From contig NC_043978.1 of assembly GCF_902148855.1 (NCBI RefSeq), forward strand, positions 47,978,133-48,042,132: a stretch of DNA of 64,000 nt. Direction: 5' to 3'. This DNA comes from Sphaeramia orbicularis (lineage: Eukaryota > Chordata > Actinopteri > Kurtiformes > Apogonidae). Under the pieces are notes generated by a model, which was not told the origin of the DNA, ran no database searches, and worked only from the letters and a program-made list of their open reading frames with translations. The translations under genes and the position numbers were made by a program. Shown here piece after piece: positions 1 to 11,562 of the stretch (position 1 is its first letter; every line of letters begins with the position of its first letter).

Positions 1-68
1 AACATACATGATAGGATTGTAGTTCCATATGTATCACCAAGGGTTAGGATTAGAGTCAGCCTTAACCT

Positions 69-227
69 ACATAGGTACTATGGAACATAGATACAGGGGA
101 ACATAGGTACTATGGAACATAGATACAGGGGAACATAGGTACTATGGAACATAGATACAGGGGAACATAGGTACTATGGAACATAGATACAGGGGAACAT
201 AGGTACTATGGACATAGATACAGGGGA
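69..227. repeat. 32-bp minisatellite, 5 copies
   Basis: Five head-to-tail copies of a 32-bp unit start at 69, 101, 133, 165 and 197. The unit begins ACATAGGTACTATGG and ends ATACAGGGG. The first four copies are almost identical. The last has lost two bases. Such uniformity suggests recent unequal exchange or slippage and likely length polymorphism. Confidence 0.95.
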
Positions 228-659
228 CTGGGGAACATACAGCAGGTCTGACACTGTATAGATTATGTGAGCATCAAAGTTGTGGAAAAAATCCTCTCTA
301 CTACTTCCCAAATATTCTCAGTGGGGTTCGGTTGTGGGTGATGTCTCATAATCAGTGATGTACTCTTTCACAATATTAATCACTGCAGTAATTATCCAAT
401 ATAAGGGTCAGAACTATTAGCTGTGTTAAATCCAGGTGGAAACAATTTTGCATATTGAATTGTGATTTCCAATGGGTCGGTGGATGTAATTACAGTGTTA
501 ATCATATGGCGACTTATTTATTAACTGTGGCCTTTCATTTTTTACATTATAAATAGCTTCTAACTGTGTTTACATAAAATCACGAGTGAATTTGAAGCAC
601 ACTTTTGCTATGTTACAAAAAAGAACAGTTGTTTTCATGTCTATTGGTTAGGTTAACAA
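228..659. other. No recognised feature
   Basis: AT-rich DNA between the minisatellite and a LINE tail. I see no repeat termini, tRNA signature or coding signal. Confidence 0.5.
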
Positions 660-745
660 GATAAGATAAGATAAGATATACTTTATTAATCTTCTATAGG
701 GGAAAGTCAAATGAACAGCAGTACAAAACAATATGGACCAAATAC
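656..745 (-). mobile_element. LINE 3' tail with (AAGAT)n end
   Basis: Read on the minus strand this is a short 3' tail: a CCCCTATAG-type segment, then ATTAATAAAGTATATC, then an ATCTT pentamer run. Many fish non-LTR retrotransposons end this way, with AATAAAGT followed by a short tandem tail. No reverse transcriptase sequence is attached, so it is a 5'-truncated copy. The exact LINE clade cannot be told. Confidence 0.5.
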
Positions 746-1212
746 AACAGAAAAATAAAAAGATAAAAAAAAAGTGTTAAAATGACTAAAAATGAGCGTC
801 TGAACCATTCAGTCCTGCACCTGGGTGGATATTCCACTGGCTGAATGAGCTGTCCATCAGGTTAGCAAATAAACTAGACCGTATGGTATCAACAGGAAGT
901 AAAGATATAAGTTACATTATGCGGAAGTGTACTAAATTACCACAGTAACTGTAATAGAACTAAAGGCACAGTATACTGTTACTGTTTTCTGACTAAAATA
1001 GTGTTTCTGCTGATTCATGTCCTCACATTATATAAAGTGGACAGTGAAGCATTAACCCTTTCTAATCAGGAACTATACTGAATAAACATAAAACACTTTG
1101 TTCCGCCCAGTGGACCAATGTATAGTCAGGACTCCTCATCAGTCTACTGTTGGTTGTATCATTGTTTTTGTCCTTCATTCGAGTATTCAGGAAGACTGTT
1201 GGTATCAGTGAG

Positions 1213-2399
1213 TTAACCCTATAACACCAAACGTATCAAATTTGATACATGAGTTTTGAAGCCCTCTACTGTGATGCTGTTAGTACAGACCCAGAACCCA
1301 AATGCAGAACACCGGAAGCGGATGTAAAAGTTACAGAGTTTATTGTATACAGTTAGGGTAGATTATGATAATGAACAGGATCTTGAGGACAGTGGCCAAG
1401 GAGGTCCTCGTCTGAACCGTCCTCCGGGTTTCGGACGTCGAACCCACGGTTTTCGGCTCCGGACTTTGTGTCGGCACCGCGACTAGGGGAAAGCAGAGGG
1501 AGGTCAGGGACGGAAACAGGTCTTGCACGGGAAGGCTATCAGACAGGCGACAGGACATAGGGAAAAGACAAACTCACGTACCGAAAAACACCAGGCGAAG
1601 ACGTCAAAAACCAGGAAGGCAGATGGAGGCTGACAAAACCGACAGGGAGCATGGCAAAAAACAGGCAAAACAGGATGACAAAAACAGGTCGAAACACAGT
1701 TAAGGCAAACGAACAGACAGGATCAAAACGCTGGTAAGTTATCTACAAGAGAAAACGAACTGGCGGTCTGATCAGGGGAAAGGACAGGGTATAAATACAC
1801 AAAAGGGAGGAAGGACAATGAGACACAGGTGGAACACATCAGGCGGAGTCAGGGTAATCAGGGAAAAGGTGAACACGAACCAGGAAGGGAAGTAAAGACA
1901 ACAGACACGACACATGAGGAAAACTTAACAAAATAAAACAGGAAGTGACAGACAAACATAAAGTCAGACAACACCAGACTAACTCCGGTAGCAGGCTTCA
2001 CATCTACATGATCAGTGTGATTTTTTTTTTCTTGAAAACCTGATGTATTGAATTAGATACATGCAATACACAGATAATCCACCAGAGGGGAGGAGTTCAT
2101 TCACCAGAGGCTTTCCAGTGACACTACAAGACTGTCATTAATGAAGAAGGAGGAAGAACTTTGACAGTTTTGAAAAGGAATTACCTGTTTGTGTTATATT
2201 ATGTTTTTGTTTGTTCAAAAATAAAATATTTGAGCATTGAGACCCGATGTATCAAATATGATACAAAACTGAAAGTCAAACATGGAAATTGATCTTCAAA
2301 AAACTATTTTTGGTTGTTCAGAAGGATCAATAAAGGATTCAGTTTCAAAGAACTGGAATATTCTGTCATGAGTTACTGGTTCATTCTTTACAGGGTTAA
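1213..2399 (+). mobile_element. TTAA MITE family A, split by a solo LTR
   Basis: The left end is TTAA followed by CCCTATAACACC. The right end is CTTTACAGGG followed by TTAA, so the termini are CCCTATAA and CCCTGTAAAG inverted repeats with a TTAA target. Without the inserted LTR it is about 450 bp, like the uninterrupted copy at 9624-10094. A 16-bp perfect palindrome GTATCAAATTTGATAC lies 20 bp inside the left end, and a near copy lies at 2249-2264. No coding capacity remains. The TTAA target and CCCT start suggest a piggyBac-type non-autonomous element. That is inference from structure. Confidence 0.75.
1270..2001 (-). mobile_element. Solo LTR of an LTR retrotransposon (fossil)
   Basis: A 732-bp segment begins TGTGA and ends TTCACA on the plus strand, giving TG...CA ends. 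It is flanked by a perfect 5-bp duplication TCTAC (1265-1269 and 2002-2006). On the minus strand it has a TATA-like TATTTATACC and, further downstream, an AATAAA signal, the usual order in an LTR. No internal gag or pol region is present, as expected after LTR-LTR recombination. It sits inside a family A MITE and is therefore younger than that MITE. The 5-bp duplication fits Gypsy-type elements. Confidence 0.8.
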
Positions 2400-2445
2400 A
2401 CACCTGCTCACAAGGACGAGAAAAAGCAGGTGCCTAAAATTGCTT

Positions 2446-3395
2446 ATTATGTTTTTGTTTGTTCAAAAATAATAACATTCAAGCATTGAGAGCCGATGTA
2501 TCAAATGTGATACAAAATTGAAAACTCATCATGGAAACTGATATTTGGGGGAAAAAAAAACATTATTTGGTTGTTCAGAAGGACCAATAAAGGCTTCAGT
2601 TTCAAAGAACTGGAATTTTCTGTCATAATTTTAATGGTTCAGGCTTTACAGCAGGGGTGTCAAACATGCGGCCTACAGGCCAAATCCGGCCCCAAAAGGG
2701 TCCAATCCGCCCACGGGATGAACCTGGATAGTGTAAAAATTACACTGAAGATATACGCAAGAGTGTTGAACTAGTTTTAGTTCAAGTTCCACATAACACA
2801 CTATGTGATCTCAATTAAAATAATAACATAATAACTATAAATACTGACTCCAAATTTTCTTCTTGGTTTAAGTTGGAAAATATCATTATATTGCCAATGA
2901 ATAATGACAACTTAAACATTTTCTCCTAGTTTAGTGCAAAAACTAACATTAAATTATGAAGATATTTACATGAACAAATTATCCTTTAACAATAAAATGA
3001 GAATAACCTGAATGTTTCAAGTAAACTGAGTGCAACTTTAACAATATTCTGCTTGTTACTAAATGTTTGTGTCTTTATAGAACTGATACGTAATGCACAT
3101 GTATAAGTTGAGGCATAATATTGTTAAAATTGCACTTAATTTTCTTAAGAAATTTCAGTTTTTTCAGGTAATTCTCATCTTTTTTTGTTTGGATAGTTTG
3201 TAAATGTAAATATTTTCATAATTTAATCTTTTTGATTTTTTTTTCTTTTGCACTAAAACAAGAGAAAAAATAGGAGTTGTCATTATTTATGAGTTATTAT
3301 GCTATTATTTTTTTGGTCCGGCCCACTTGAGGTTAAATTGGGCTGAATGTGGCCCCTGAACTACAATGAGTTTGACATCCCTGCTTTAAAGGGTA
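2446..3395 (+). mobile_element. Family A MITE right part, split by a hAT
   Basis: Bases 2446-2651 match the right half of family A (the GATGTATCAAATGTGATAC motif, then AAGAACTGGAATTTTCTG, then GGCTTTACAG). The element is cut by a hAT copy at 2652. A few terminal bases resume after it, and the final TTAA has been lost. It lies just downstream of the fuller A copy in the same orientation, so the region holds one and a half direct copies. Confidence 0.7.
2652..3383 (+). mobile_element. Non-autonomous hAT, CAGGGGTGTCAAAC family
   Basis: The termini are CAGGGGTGTCAAAC at the left and GTTTGACATCCCTG at the right. The 8-bp flanks are CTTTACAG (2644-2651) and CTTTAAAG (3384-3391), one mismatch apart, as expected for hAT. 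Subterminal GGCC-rich blocks (CAAATCCGGCC, GGGCTGAATGTGGCCCC) flank an AT-rich core with no open frame. Related copies lie at 27333-28037, 43400-43762 and 58727-58786. Confidence 0.85.
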
Positions 3396-4583
3396 AAATA
3401 TAACACGCTCAAAAAAGTAATTTCCTTTCTCACACACATTGTTATATGTGCATTAATCTACCAACTGCAAATCTTCTTTTTTTTTTTTTTTTTTTTGTTG
3501 CCATAAATATTTGTGATGTGAAACTTCGCAGCTCATGAGGCTGAGGGTTAGTAGGTCATGTGAAAATGAATATCTTACTCTCGGCTAAATAGAACAAAAG
3601 TCACATGTCTCATTTTTCTTATTCGTTTTCTTCTACGTGGGCAGATGAATACAACCCCGTTGAACGCAGAACAAAACATAACCTTTAACGGTTCGTCTGT
3701 AAACATTTATGGTTGTGATTTTGTCGTAACTCTTTCTCATCGCTATGTCGAATGTCAATAAAAATGATAAAGTCTTACAATAAAGAATGAAAAACTACTA
3801 CTTCCCCTTAGACATTTCTGGTTCATTAAAATGAAAGTTACATACGACTGCATCCACTCGCATCTATTTCTTGCTCCGTCCTTACCACAGCAGGTTTGTT
3901 TTCTTCGACACAACGCGTGTTTTTCTGCGATTAACCCTGATTTTTGCTGATTCAATACAGTAAACAAGGATGAGATCGACACGGATAATCGCAGAGTTCG
4001 ATGAGAGTGGTATCGATGAGCAGGATGTTTACCTCGGCCCGAAACCATCAGGCGGTCTTTAATGATGTTTGCATGTTTGTTTAAATGCCACCCACCCTTC
4101 CTGATGTTTTCCCAGCATCCTGCATTAATGACACCAGTGGATCAGTGGTACAGGAACAAAAGTATGACCTCAGTCTGGCCCTTCCATGTTCACATTATCC
4201 AGACCTGTTGATCCGAACTAAGGGGCACCTCTAAATTTAGGACAGTTCTAAGATTTCAGTTTTAAATTAACAATCAGGGGACTTTTGACATGACGTTTAA
4301 GATGTGAAATTATTGTTGTTGTTTTTTTTTGTTTGTTTTTTTTAATATCCACATTTAAAACCAAAAACAACTAAGAAAATCAAATTGGAAAAGGATGGAA
4401 TGAAGTTCATCTTATATACTCCCTCCCCCTCGCCACATCTTTGTCTACTGACCACAAAGTCCCATGTCAGCTCCAAACTGTATTTTACACCAATTATTCA
4501 CATGTATTGATGATTGTGGATTAACAGGTATTAAACAGTTTAGATCAGTAGATGCTTTTGATCAACGGTGGGGTTTGGGTTAG
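3396..4583. other. No recognised gene; poly-T tracts
   Basis: Single-copy-looking DNA with T tracts near 3477 and 4320. A 97-codon open frame on the minus strand (3755-4048) has no recognisable domain and no repeated homologue here, so I do not call it a gene. Confidence 0.4.
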
Positions 4584-4591
4584 AGTTAACC

Positions 4592-5163
4592 CAGTGTTTT
4601 TCAACCTTGGGGTCGAGACCCCAAATGGGGTCGCCAGGAATTCAAATGGGGTCGCCTGATATTTAATTGATAAAAAAAAAAAAAAAAAAAAAAAACTTGA
4701 CAGAGACAATCCCAATCCGTAAAATACATGACCAACTGTGAAGCTGAAACCCAAACACTGTGGTTCTGTTTATCTGTCAAATGTTCATTGTGGTCGGTTT
4801 CAGATGCTGCAGCTCTTTCATAATTCATAGTTTGAGTTCTTGTTTGTTCAGTATTAATTGTCCTCCTTGTAAATCCAAGCTGGACTGACTGTACATATCC
4901 TGACCAAGGAAAATAAAATTCTCACTTTGTGCAGGAATCTACACCTAGCTTTTCTGCCTTTGTCCATAATAATATACATTGAATAAACTAAATGTAAAAT
5001 CTAAAATTAATGTTTATTTACAACATAGTATAGCAAACTATTACATGATCAAAAACAAATAAATTGTAGCAAAAAATAATGTCTCCGTTTTGAATGTCTG
5101 GGGTCACCAGAAATTTGTGATGTTAAAATGGGGTCACGAGCCAAAAAAGATTGGGAACCACTG
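4592..5163 (+). mobile_element. Non-autonomous hAT, CAGTGGTTCCCAACC family
   Basis: A 572-bp element starts CAGTGTTTTTCAACCTTGG and ends GATTGGGAACCACTG. The flanks AGTTAACC (4584-4591) and ACTTAACC (5164-5171) are an 8-bp duplication with one mismatch. Both ends carry GGGGTC repeats. The interior has a long A tract and no coding sequence. A reverse-oriented homologue occupies 11571-13154. Confidence 0.85.
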
Positions 5164-5165
5164 AC

Positions 5166-5405
5166 TTAACCCTTTATAGTTCACTCATAGGAATACTCTG
5201 AAATTCAAAATTTCAGTCTTAGTGTGTTATTGGAGGACGTTAGAAGACTTACTTAAAATTACTTTTGTGAATTTTTTCTAAATTTTTTTTCATGTCGAAA
5301 ATCAAGGTCAATTAAGTTACCGTATTTTGTTCGTTGCCCATATATGACACATTTTTTTTAAAAAGTCCAATAAATAATAATTAAATAAATAAATAAATAA
5401 ATAAA
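5166..5405 (+). mobile_element. TTAA MITE family D, left part
   Basis: It starts TTAACCCTTTATAGTTCACTC and continues with TTAGTGTGTTATTGGAGGAC and AAAATCAAGGTCA, all family D landmarks. Its TTAA falls within the 8-bp target duplication of the adjoining hAT, so that hAT landed on the very end of this MITE. The right half is replaced by an ATAA tetranucleotide run and an R2 repeat. Confidence 0.65.
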
Positions 5406-5411
5406 TAAACA

Positions 5412-5580
5412 AACTAGAAGCACTCGGAGAGCGCAGACCTCCGCCAAGGCTGATCAGTGGCCCCCCCGTGGGCCCCCCCACCCCCGATCACCACCAAAAT
5501 TTAATCACTTCTTCCTTATCCCATTTCCAACAAACCCTGAAAATTTCATCCAAATCTCAAAAATCTCAAATCTTCAACAC
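5412..5580 (+). repeat. Interspersed repeat R2
   Basis: It contains CTAGAAGCACTCGGAGAGCG, CAGACCTCCGCCAAGG, CCCCGATCACCACC and CAAAATTTAATCA. A reverse-oriented copy lies at 30780-30972 next to a TCTG run. It recurs in fish genomes to my knowledge, but I cannot assign a class. Confidence 0.55.
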
Positions 5581-5598
5581 TGGAGTTTATCCCCAGAT

Positions 5599-6085
5599 GA
5601 ACCCTTTATAATTCACTCATAGAAATACTCTGAAATTCTAAATTCCAACCTTAGTGTGTTATTGGAGGACAGAGTAAGACTTTTTTACTTTTGTGAAAAT
5701 GTTCAACATTTTTTATTATCATGTGGAAAATCAAGGTCAGTGAAGTTACCATATTTAGTTCCTTGCCCCTATGTGGCAAAAAAAAAAAAAAAAAATCCAA
5801 GAAGTATAGTATATTTAAAACGTACAATGAAAACACATGTAATTTTAAAGGAACATGTATTTTAAGACATTAGACCAACATCAGTGCTGATCCAGACCCC
5901 TGTCCACATCCACATGATCCCTTTGAACATCATTCCTTACATTAGTACCATTACTTCATGGTACCTAACAAAGCAGGTCCACTCACTGTTCATGCAGAGG
6001 TGGACCTTACAGACCCTGTAGACCACATTGGACCTGAGATTGTTGACTCACTGTCCTCACTGGAACTGTTGCTGTCACTAGTCGC
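5599..6085 (+). mobile_element. Family D MITE, divergent copy
   Basis: AACCCTTTATAATTCACTC and the TTATTGGAGGACA and AAAATCAAGGTCAGTGAAG segments identify family D. An A tract follows, and CTGTCCTCACTGGAACTGTTGC matches the right half. Both terminal TTAAs are degraded. A second D left end lies only 430 bp upstream. Confidence 0.6.
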
Positions 6086-6540
6086 TGTTCCATTGGACGT
6101 CTGCCCAAAACTTTACCGATATTTACTAAATATCGGAAAAAAAACAGGGGTGCGTAATGTCGTTTTTTCCATTAAATCACAAATGCGATGACTTGTGTAT
6201 TTATTTTCGAGAGATGACATGAGAAGTCATTCCATAAACATGGCGACGAACGTAAATATGGTGTTGATTTACAGATATATTCATTATTATTATATATTAC
6301 ACCTCTATCTTGTACTGAATTAAAAAATGATTGGGTTTCCTGGTGTGTCGACACATACCGCAACATGTTTCTTCTTTTTCGCTTGTTGTAACGTCTGTCA
6401 ACATCCGTTTTTTAAATTCATCTGACTCTAGTTGCGAAAAAGGTCTTTCCATTGCAGTTTTGCGTGACATACCATTTGCCCTATGCCCGAAAAACCACCT
6501 CTTGCCAGCGCAAAAACTTTTAATCGAAAAATGAGACTGG
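6086..6540. other. Possible unclassified DNA element
   Basis: The segment begins GTTCCATTGGACGTCTGCCC and ends near CTTTCCATTGCAGTTTTGCG and a CGAAAAA-rich stretch. It has a 9-bp-stem hairpin CCGATATTT/AAATATCGG at 6116-6136. Base composition differs from its neighbours. It resembles short fish transposons I have seen, but no clear terminal repeat or target duplication could be fixed. Confidence 0.3.
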
Positions 6541-8991
6541 TGCTTTAGAAGATGTTTGTCTAAAGTTTGGTGTGGATTCCCCTAACATTTTGTGGAATGA
6601 TGGGATATCTTAGAGCTGTTTGTTATTATTATTGTTGTTATTATATTTTATTTTGTGATTTTGAATACAGTGTTACTGTTTGTAAATAAGAAAGAGACAA
6701 AAATGTCAATAGGAAATCAATTTTATCTTGAAAATCAATATCTTTGAAAAACAACCTGCAATTTTCTCGGTTTTTTGCTCAAATTCAGTTTTTTCCTGAA
6801 ATTACCAAAATTCAAGTGTTTGCATCTCACGAACAAATGAAGATAGAATAAAATTGTTTTTTGTGTTTAAAAGTTGAAGTTCTGTTCTTTCTTTTGATGT
6901 ATTCATTGTTCACATACTTCTAACACATTTTCAGTCAGCCTTCAAAAATTTGTGAATATGACCAATCAAAACTAAGTTCAGGTGGTCCTGGCTCGAGGAA
7001 ACTGATAGAAATGGTGATTTTCTGTAGCAGTACATCTGGAAGACAAGCAAACCAGGTTTGTTACTCATTGAAGTCGTTCAGAAAATTCTGTTTTTTGTTT
7101 TTTTTTCTTTCCTGACTTTCATCACTGGGCAGGACATGACTGTGCTTTTCCACTGAACAGAAGGTGGCTAAGTTGCTACTTAATAAACCCATGGCATGCA
7201 GCATGAATGAGCTGTCCACAGGGCTGGAAACATACTGCTCACTCTTCACTTGTTCATACAGCAGCATGGGCCCAACAAATAGATCCCAAACTAATTACCA
7301 TTCTTTGTGTGTTGATCCATCCCAGAATGTTGTGCCTGGCCAAGAGATAACTGCTGGATAGCATTAGCAACCCCATCTGTAACCCTCCTTTTATATTAGC
7401 ACCAGAGCTATCAGTCCTATTAGCTAAGCCACGCTGTAGCAGCCTGTGAAGTTGCTGCGAATCCGAGCAAGTCATATGTTTGCCCCCAATTTCCGTGATC
7501 AGAGTGCAAACACAGGCTCGGACCCAATCACAGGAAAGTGATATAGTGGCAGGTCTTGACACATAAAGCCACTGCTGTCTAAATGAGTTCAGAATTGTGG
7601 GTAAATAGCATCCTCCCAGCCAAGCAATGAACCTTAATCACAGAGGTGAAATGCCAGCGTACAGCTATTAACCCCGGCCATCTACAGCGTGGACAGTTTT
7701 TTCTAGTCTCCCGTTTATTCTTATTTTCAGAGAATGCACAATTGTCCCTTCCGTCAGCCTTCCCAGCCCCATATTTCATTTCTCAGCTTCCATCACTTAC
7801 GCAAGCTGTCCTTTGTGACAGCTCCCAAATGGTAGAAATATGTGCAGACAAAGCACCATGATTCATTTTGCCTGACAGTCCTCTGGAGAGTTAGCTAAGG
7901 AGCATGCTATTCAGAGTGTCAGCCCCACCTACCATCACCAAACTCTAGCGTCCTTCCACTGGAACTCATCTATTGTTTTCTTATGAGAATTACACATAAC
8001 ATCCTGATTCCATGCTCGAATTCTGCCAATTTGTCATTTCCACGGCTCTACAGGGACGTGATATGATAGCTCCGACTCTGATGTCTCAGTTTCAGGAGAG
8101 AATAGTGTTTTTCTTTTCCTTTTTTTTTTTTTATTTTACAGAGGAAAGCATACTCACCAGGGCTCCGAAATCTTTGAATTCAGACAAACTTGTGATTAAT
8201 TAGGCCCTCGATCCGGTGCTGGCCTTGGACCTCGGGGGAAGACACGCTCTCACCCCCCCACCCCTCCCCCAAAAACAGATTTTTCTACCTAGGTTGGAGA
8301 CTTGAGTTGATCCCCCGACAGACTTACGTTTGGCCTCAAGGTGCCTGTCCTACATTTCACACAGCGCTGTGTTCTTATATTCTTTGAATTGGACAAGGTG
8401 TTGTGCATGTTTTAAGCACTCACACTGCCACACATCCAGAGATAGTGACACTGAGGCATTTCTGATGAGGAGTCTTGCATGGGAAAATGACAAGTTGTCA
8501 TCGGGTACATCTAAAAGCAAACTAAATTATTGAACTCATCTGTTCAGTTTAAGACTTTTGCCATGGGTAGCCCTGGGCTCATTCCTGTGCTGCATCATGC
8601 ATCTTCGGGGTAATTTCACTGGCTGACTTCCAGCTCTTGTCATGTCTTGTGTCAAACAGACTGGCATTTCAAATTACACATGGCACTGTCTGCATGAATG
8701 TGAATTACTTGCAAACACCACAGCAGCAGATAATGAGGGCAAGCTTCAAAGCCTGGACTGTGATGTACACTGAAGCAGTTACTCTGTATATTCTCCTGCG
8801 CTGATAACGTGTGGAATGAAGCTGTCGCCTCCATATCAAAGTCCCCTTGATCTCAAATCCTGCTGTTCAGACAGACATTTTATCCTAACTCGTAAGATGA
8901 AAAAACATAGTTACACACTGCATGTTACACTCTGTGGCTAGGTTGTACTCAGTTTTAAATACCAGTTTAATTGTTAAATCTGTCGCACGTT
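6541..8991. other. Single-copy-looking DNA, candidate CNEs
   Basis: No transposon termini or repeats shared with the rest of the window were found. Balanced composition and complex words (for example around 7160-7260 and 7700-8100) contrast with the surrounding MITE mosaic. The short open frames on both strands have no recognisable domains. This is one of the best places to look for conserved non-coding elements. Confidence 0.35.
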
Positions 8992-9495
8992 TTAACCCAT
9001 AAAGGACCCAAAACAGCCACTGGCGACCAAAACCAACTTCTGATCTAAACTGGTTAATACCAGTTGAGCCACTCATCCTATCAATACATGTAAATAATTG
9101 GTGTAAAATGCAGTTTGTCATCTTTTCATGGTCATCAGATATGACCCATTTGGATGTTCAGAGGCTCCGTAGTTACCGTGGAAACACCATCATCTTCTAC
9201 AACGTTGATTCATCAGTAAAACCCATGGAGGTGGATCAATGACAGTGGATGGACATACTTGGATTATGTTCAGTTAATGATATATTTTACTGAAAAAGAA
9301 ACTTTTTCTACAGTTTTCTCTGTTTTGATATAATAACCTTTGAATAGACTCTGAGATTTTATGAGCATCTACATGGTCAGTATCGGAATAGTATGGTAGT
9401 TCGTATAGGAAAATACATGATTTAAACTGAAATAACCCAAACTAAAGAAGATAATATTACAGTAAATGGTGATAAATCTTTTAAAAAAGGTTAAA

Positions 9496-10861
9496 TATGG
9501 AGAAATATTATTTGAAGTCAAGGAAAAATCCGTATTATCATGCAAGATTTCAAAAAAATATTCCAAGGCACACTGTAGAATTTGTGTAAAAATAAAACGC
9601 CTTTATTTCTACATGGCAAACATTTAACCCTGTGAAGTCTGAACCATTAAATCATTAACAGAAAATTCCAGTTCTTTGAAACTGGAGCCTTTATTGGTCC
9701 TTCTGAACAGTCTTTTTTTTTTTTTTTTTTTTCCCAAATATCACTTTACATGTATGAGTTTCAATTTTGTATCATATTTGATACATCGGGTCTCAGTGCT
9801 CAAATATTATTTTTGAACAATCAAAAACATAATTTAACACAAGCATGTCTAACAAATTGGTAATTCCTTTTCAAAATTGTCAAAGTTCTTCCTCCTTCCT
9901 CATTAATGACAGTCTTGTAGTGTCACTGGAAAGCCTCTGGTGAATGAATTCCTCCCCTGGTGGATTATCTGTGTATTGGAGGTATCTAATTGTATACATC
10001 AGGTTTTTTCAAGAAAAAAAAATATCCCACTGATCATGTAGAGGGCTTCAAAACTCATGTATCAAATATGATACGTTTGGAGTTATAGGGTTAAAAGGTT
10101 AAATAGGAATTTTTTATTTCTTTTTTTTTATGTGATTATTTAGTTTTTTAAGGCTCATGGCCATTATGGCAATTAACTTGTGTACTGCCGTATTGGACCT
10201 TTTTTTACTTGTGTTGGGAAGGGGAGTGGCTCCATTGTGTGTTGTCCTGTATTGTGTAATTTTATTGGTGTGGCATCTGGGGGTGCTGTTTCTGTGTATG
10301 TGTTTTTGCGTATGTGCTTATATATTTATGACCCCTGCTGCACACCGAATTTCCTTTCCTAAGGATAAATAAAGTTGAAAGTTTCACACAATCACTTTAA
10401 TGAATTGAGGGAGGGAAGTGTGAGGGGGAAGAAAGAGACAAGAAAAGAGAAGAAAAAAATAATAAAACAATAAAAATTTAAAAAAAAATAAAAGAATTTT
10501 AAAAATGAGAATAAAAAATTAATAAATAAAATAAAATAAAATAATAATAATTTAAAAAAATCACACTTCTAAAGTTAGATCTTACTATTAGTGCCACATG
10601 TTCAAATGCAATACACTTTAAAATCTAGTTTAATTCCTGTTTTCATGCTAATTCCTTATCAGTCCCACATAACTAAATACCCCTCATGAAATATCACTTT
10701 AAAAAAAGGACAAAGATCTACATCTCCATTGAGGCCTGGATGTTTTGTTGCTTCAGTTCTATAATCCAGAACGTCTCCTGTTGGAATAGTCTGTTTACAC
10801 TGTCACCTCCTCTCATGTCCTTTTCTACAACTTCCAGAATGACGGTTATGGAGAAATATTA
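9496..10861 (-). mobile_element. Retroelement insertion, Penelope-like 3' part
   Basis: An exact 15-bp duplication TATGGAGAAATATTA (9496-9510 and 10847-10861) brackets the insert, a length typical of retrotransposition. On the minus strand, next to the right boundary, two peptide pieces lie in different frames: RGGDSVNRLFQQETFW and HPGLNGDVDLCPFFK. They resemble the C-terminal end of Penelope-like GIY-YIG proteins, as I recall those. The rest is AT-rich non-coding DNA that includes a family A MITE and, near 10330-10380, a plus-strand AATAAAGTT LINE-type tail. The class call is tentative; the insertion itself is well supported. Confidence 0.55.
9624..10094 (-). mobile_element. Whole family A TTAA MITE
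   Basis: A 471-bp copy has TTAA at both ends (9624-9627 and 10091-10094). The termini are CCCTGTGAAG and CCCTATAACTCC, read inward. The GTATCAAATATGATAC palindrome near its right edge marks the A left end, so the copy is inverted relative to 1213-2399. It lies inside the retroelement that splits a family C MITE, making it the youngest layer here. Confidence 0.85.
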
Positions 10862-10906
10862 ATTTGGGAACTGCCACAGAAGTACCACTGGATCTTTACG
10901 GGTTAA

Positions 10907-11470
10907 ACATGATGATGAAACAAAAAAAAATATTACTAATGGGCTGCGGGCAACATTGCATGGAAATACTTTCAATTTCTCTGTACATTTTACAGGCTGC
11001 CTGCTTTATTCTTTTGGCTGTGAAGCGTGTGTTCATCATCATTAAATCACCATCATACGATAGTGAAGAGGCATTAGGTGTTAAATTAGGGGGAGACTGA
11101 CACAATTCTGGACAATTTTATCCCACACAAATGTATTCTGTGTGTCCATTCATTTGCGCATATGAGAAGTGATGGACGTAGACACAGATGATTAAAGCCT
11201 GTCTGTTTCCTCACCTCTGCTCACCTACTCAACCAGTCATTTGGAAAATAAAGGGAACAGTGGGATGGAGACCTCGGAATCAGAAGCTGAGTGTGTTGAT
11301 GTGATCGGATTTTCTATTGTATTTTTTAATAAAACTACTCATTAAGAATCTACTGTGTGGTGAATAAAACAAGACTGTAGTTCGACTCTGGATGATGGAG
11401 CTGATTCGTGACCGGTATGAGTTTTGAAAACACACGACTGTGGTTCATTACACACAGTAGACACTCAAGC
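10907..11470. other. No recognised feature
   Basis: Non-repetitive-looking DNA between a family C end and a LINE-like tail. I see no coding or RNA signal. Confidence 0.4.
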
Positions 11471-11562
11471 GTTCAAGATTCAAGACGTTTATTGTTATAT
11501 GCACACACACTGAGCAATGAAATTCTTACTTTGCGAGTTTCCTTCACACAGCTAACATGAAC
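11471..11562 (-). mobile_element. LINE-type tail fragment
   Basis: GTTCAAGATTCAAGACG, then TTTATTGTTATATGCAC, then GCAATGAAATTCTTACTTTG is a 3' end seen on many fish non-LTR elements, here in reverse orientation. A weaker relative lies at 17041-17115. No coding part is attached. Confidence 0.4.

Larger units (their letters stand above)
8992..10906 (+). mobile_element. TTAA MITE family C, split by a retroelement
   Basis: The left end TTAACCCATAAAGGACCC and right end GGATCTTTACGGG-TTAA are family C termini (consensus CCCATAAAGACCC inverted repeats). Bases 8992-9510 carry the internal landmarks TCATCAGATATGACCCATTT and GTTACCGTGGAAACACC. The MITE is interrupted at 9511-10846 and resumes to the right TTAA at 10903-10906. 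Without the insert it is about 565 bp, matching the whole copy at 49359-49908. Confidence 0.8.

Noticed and set aside
1340-1558. 72-codon minus-strand frame
   Set aside because: It lies inside the solo LTR and has no recognised product.
3755-4048. 97-codon minus-strand frame
   Set aside because: No domain, signal peptide or splice context.
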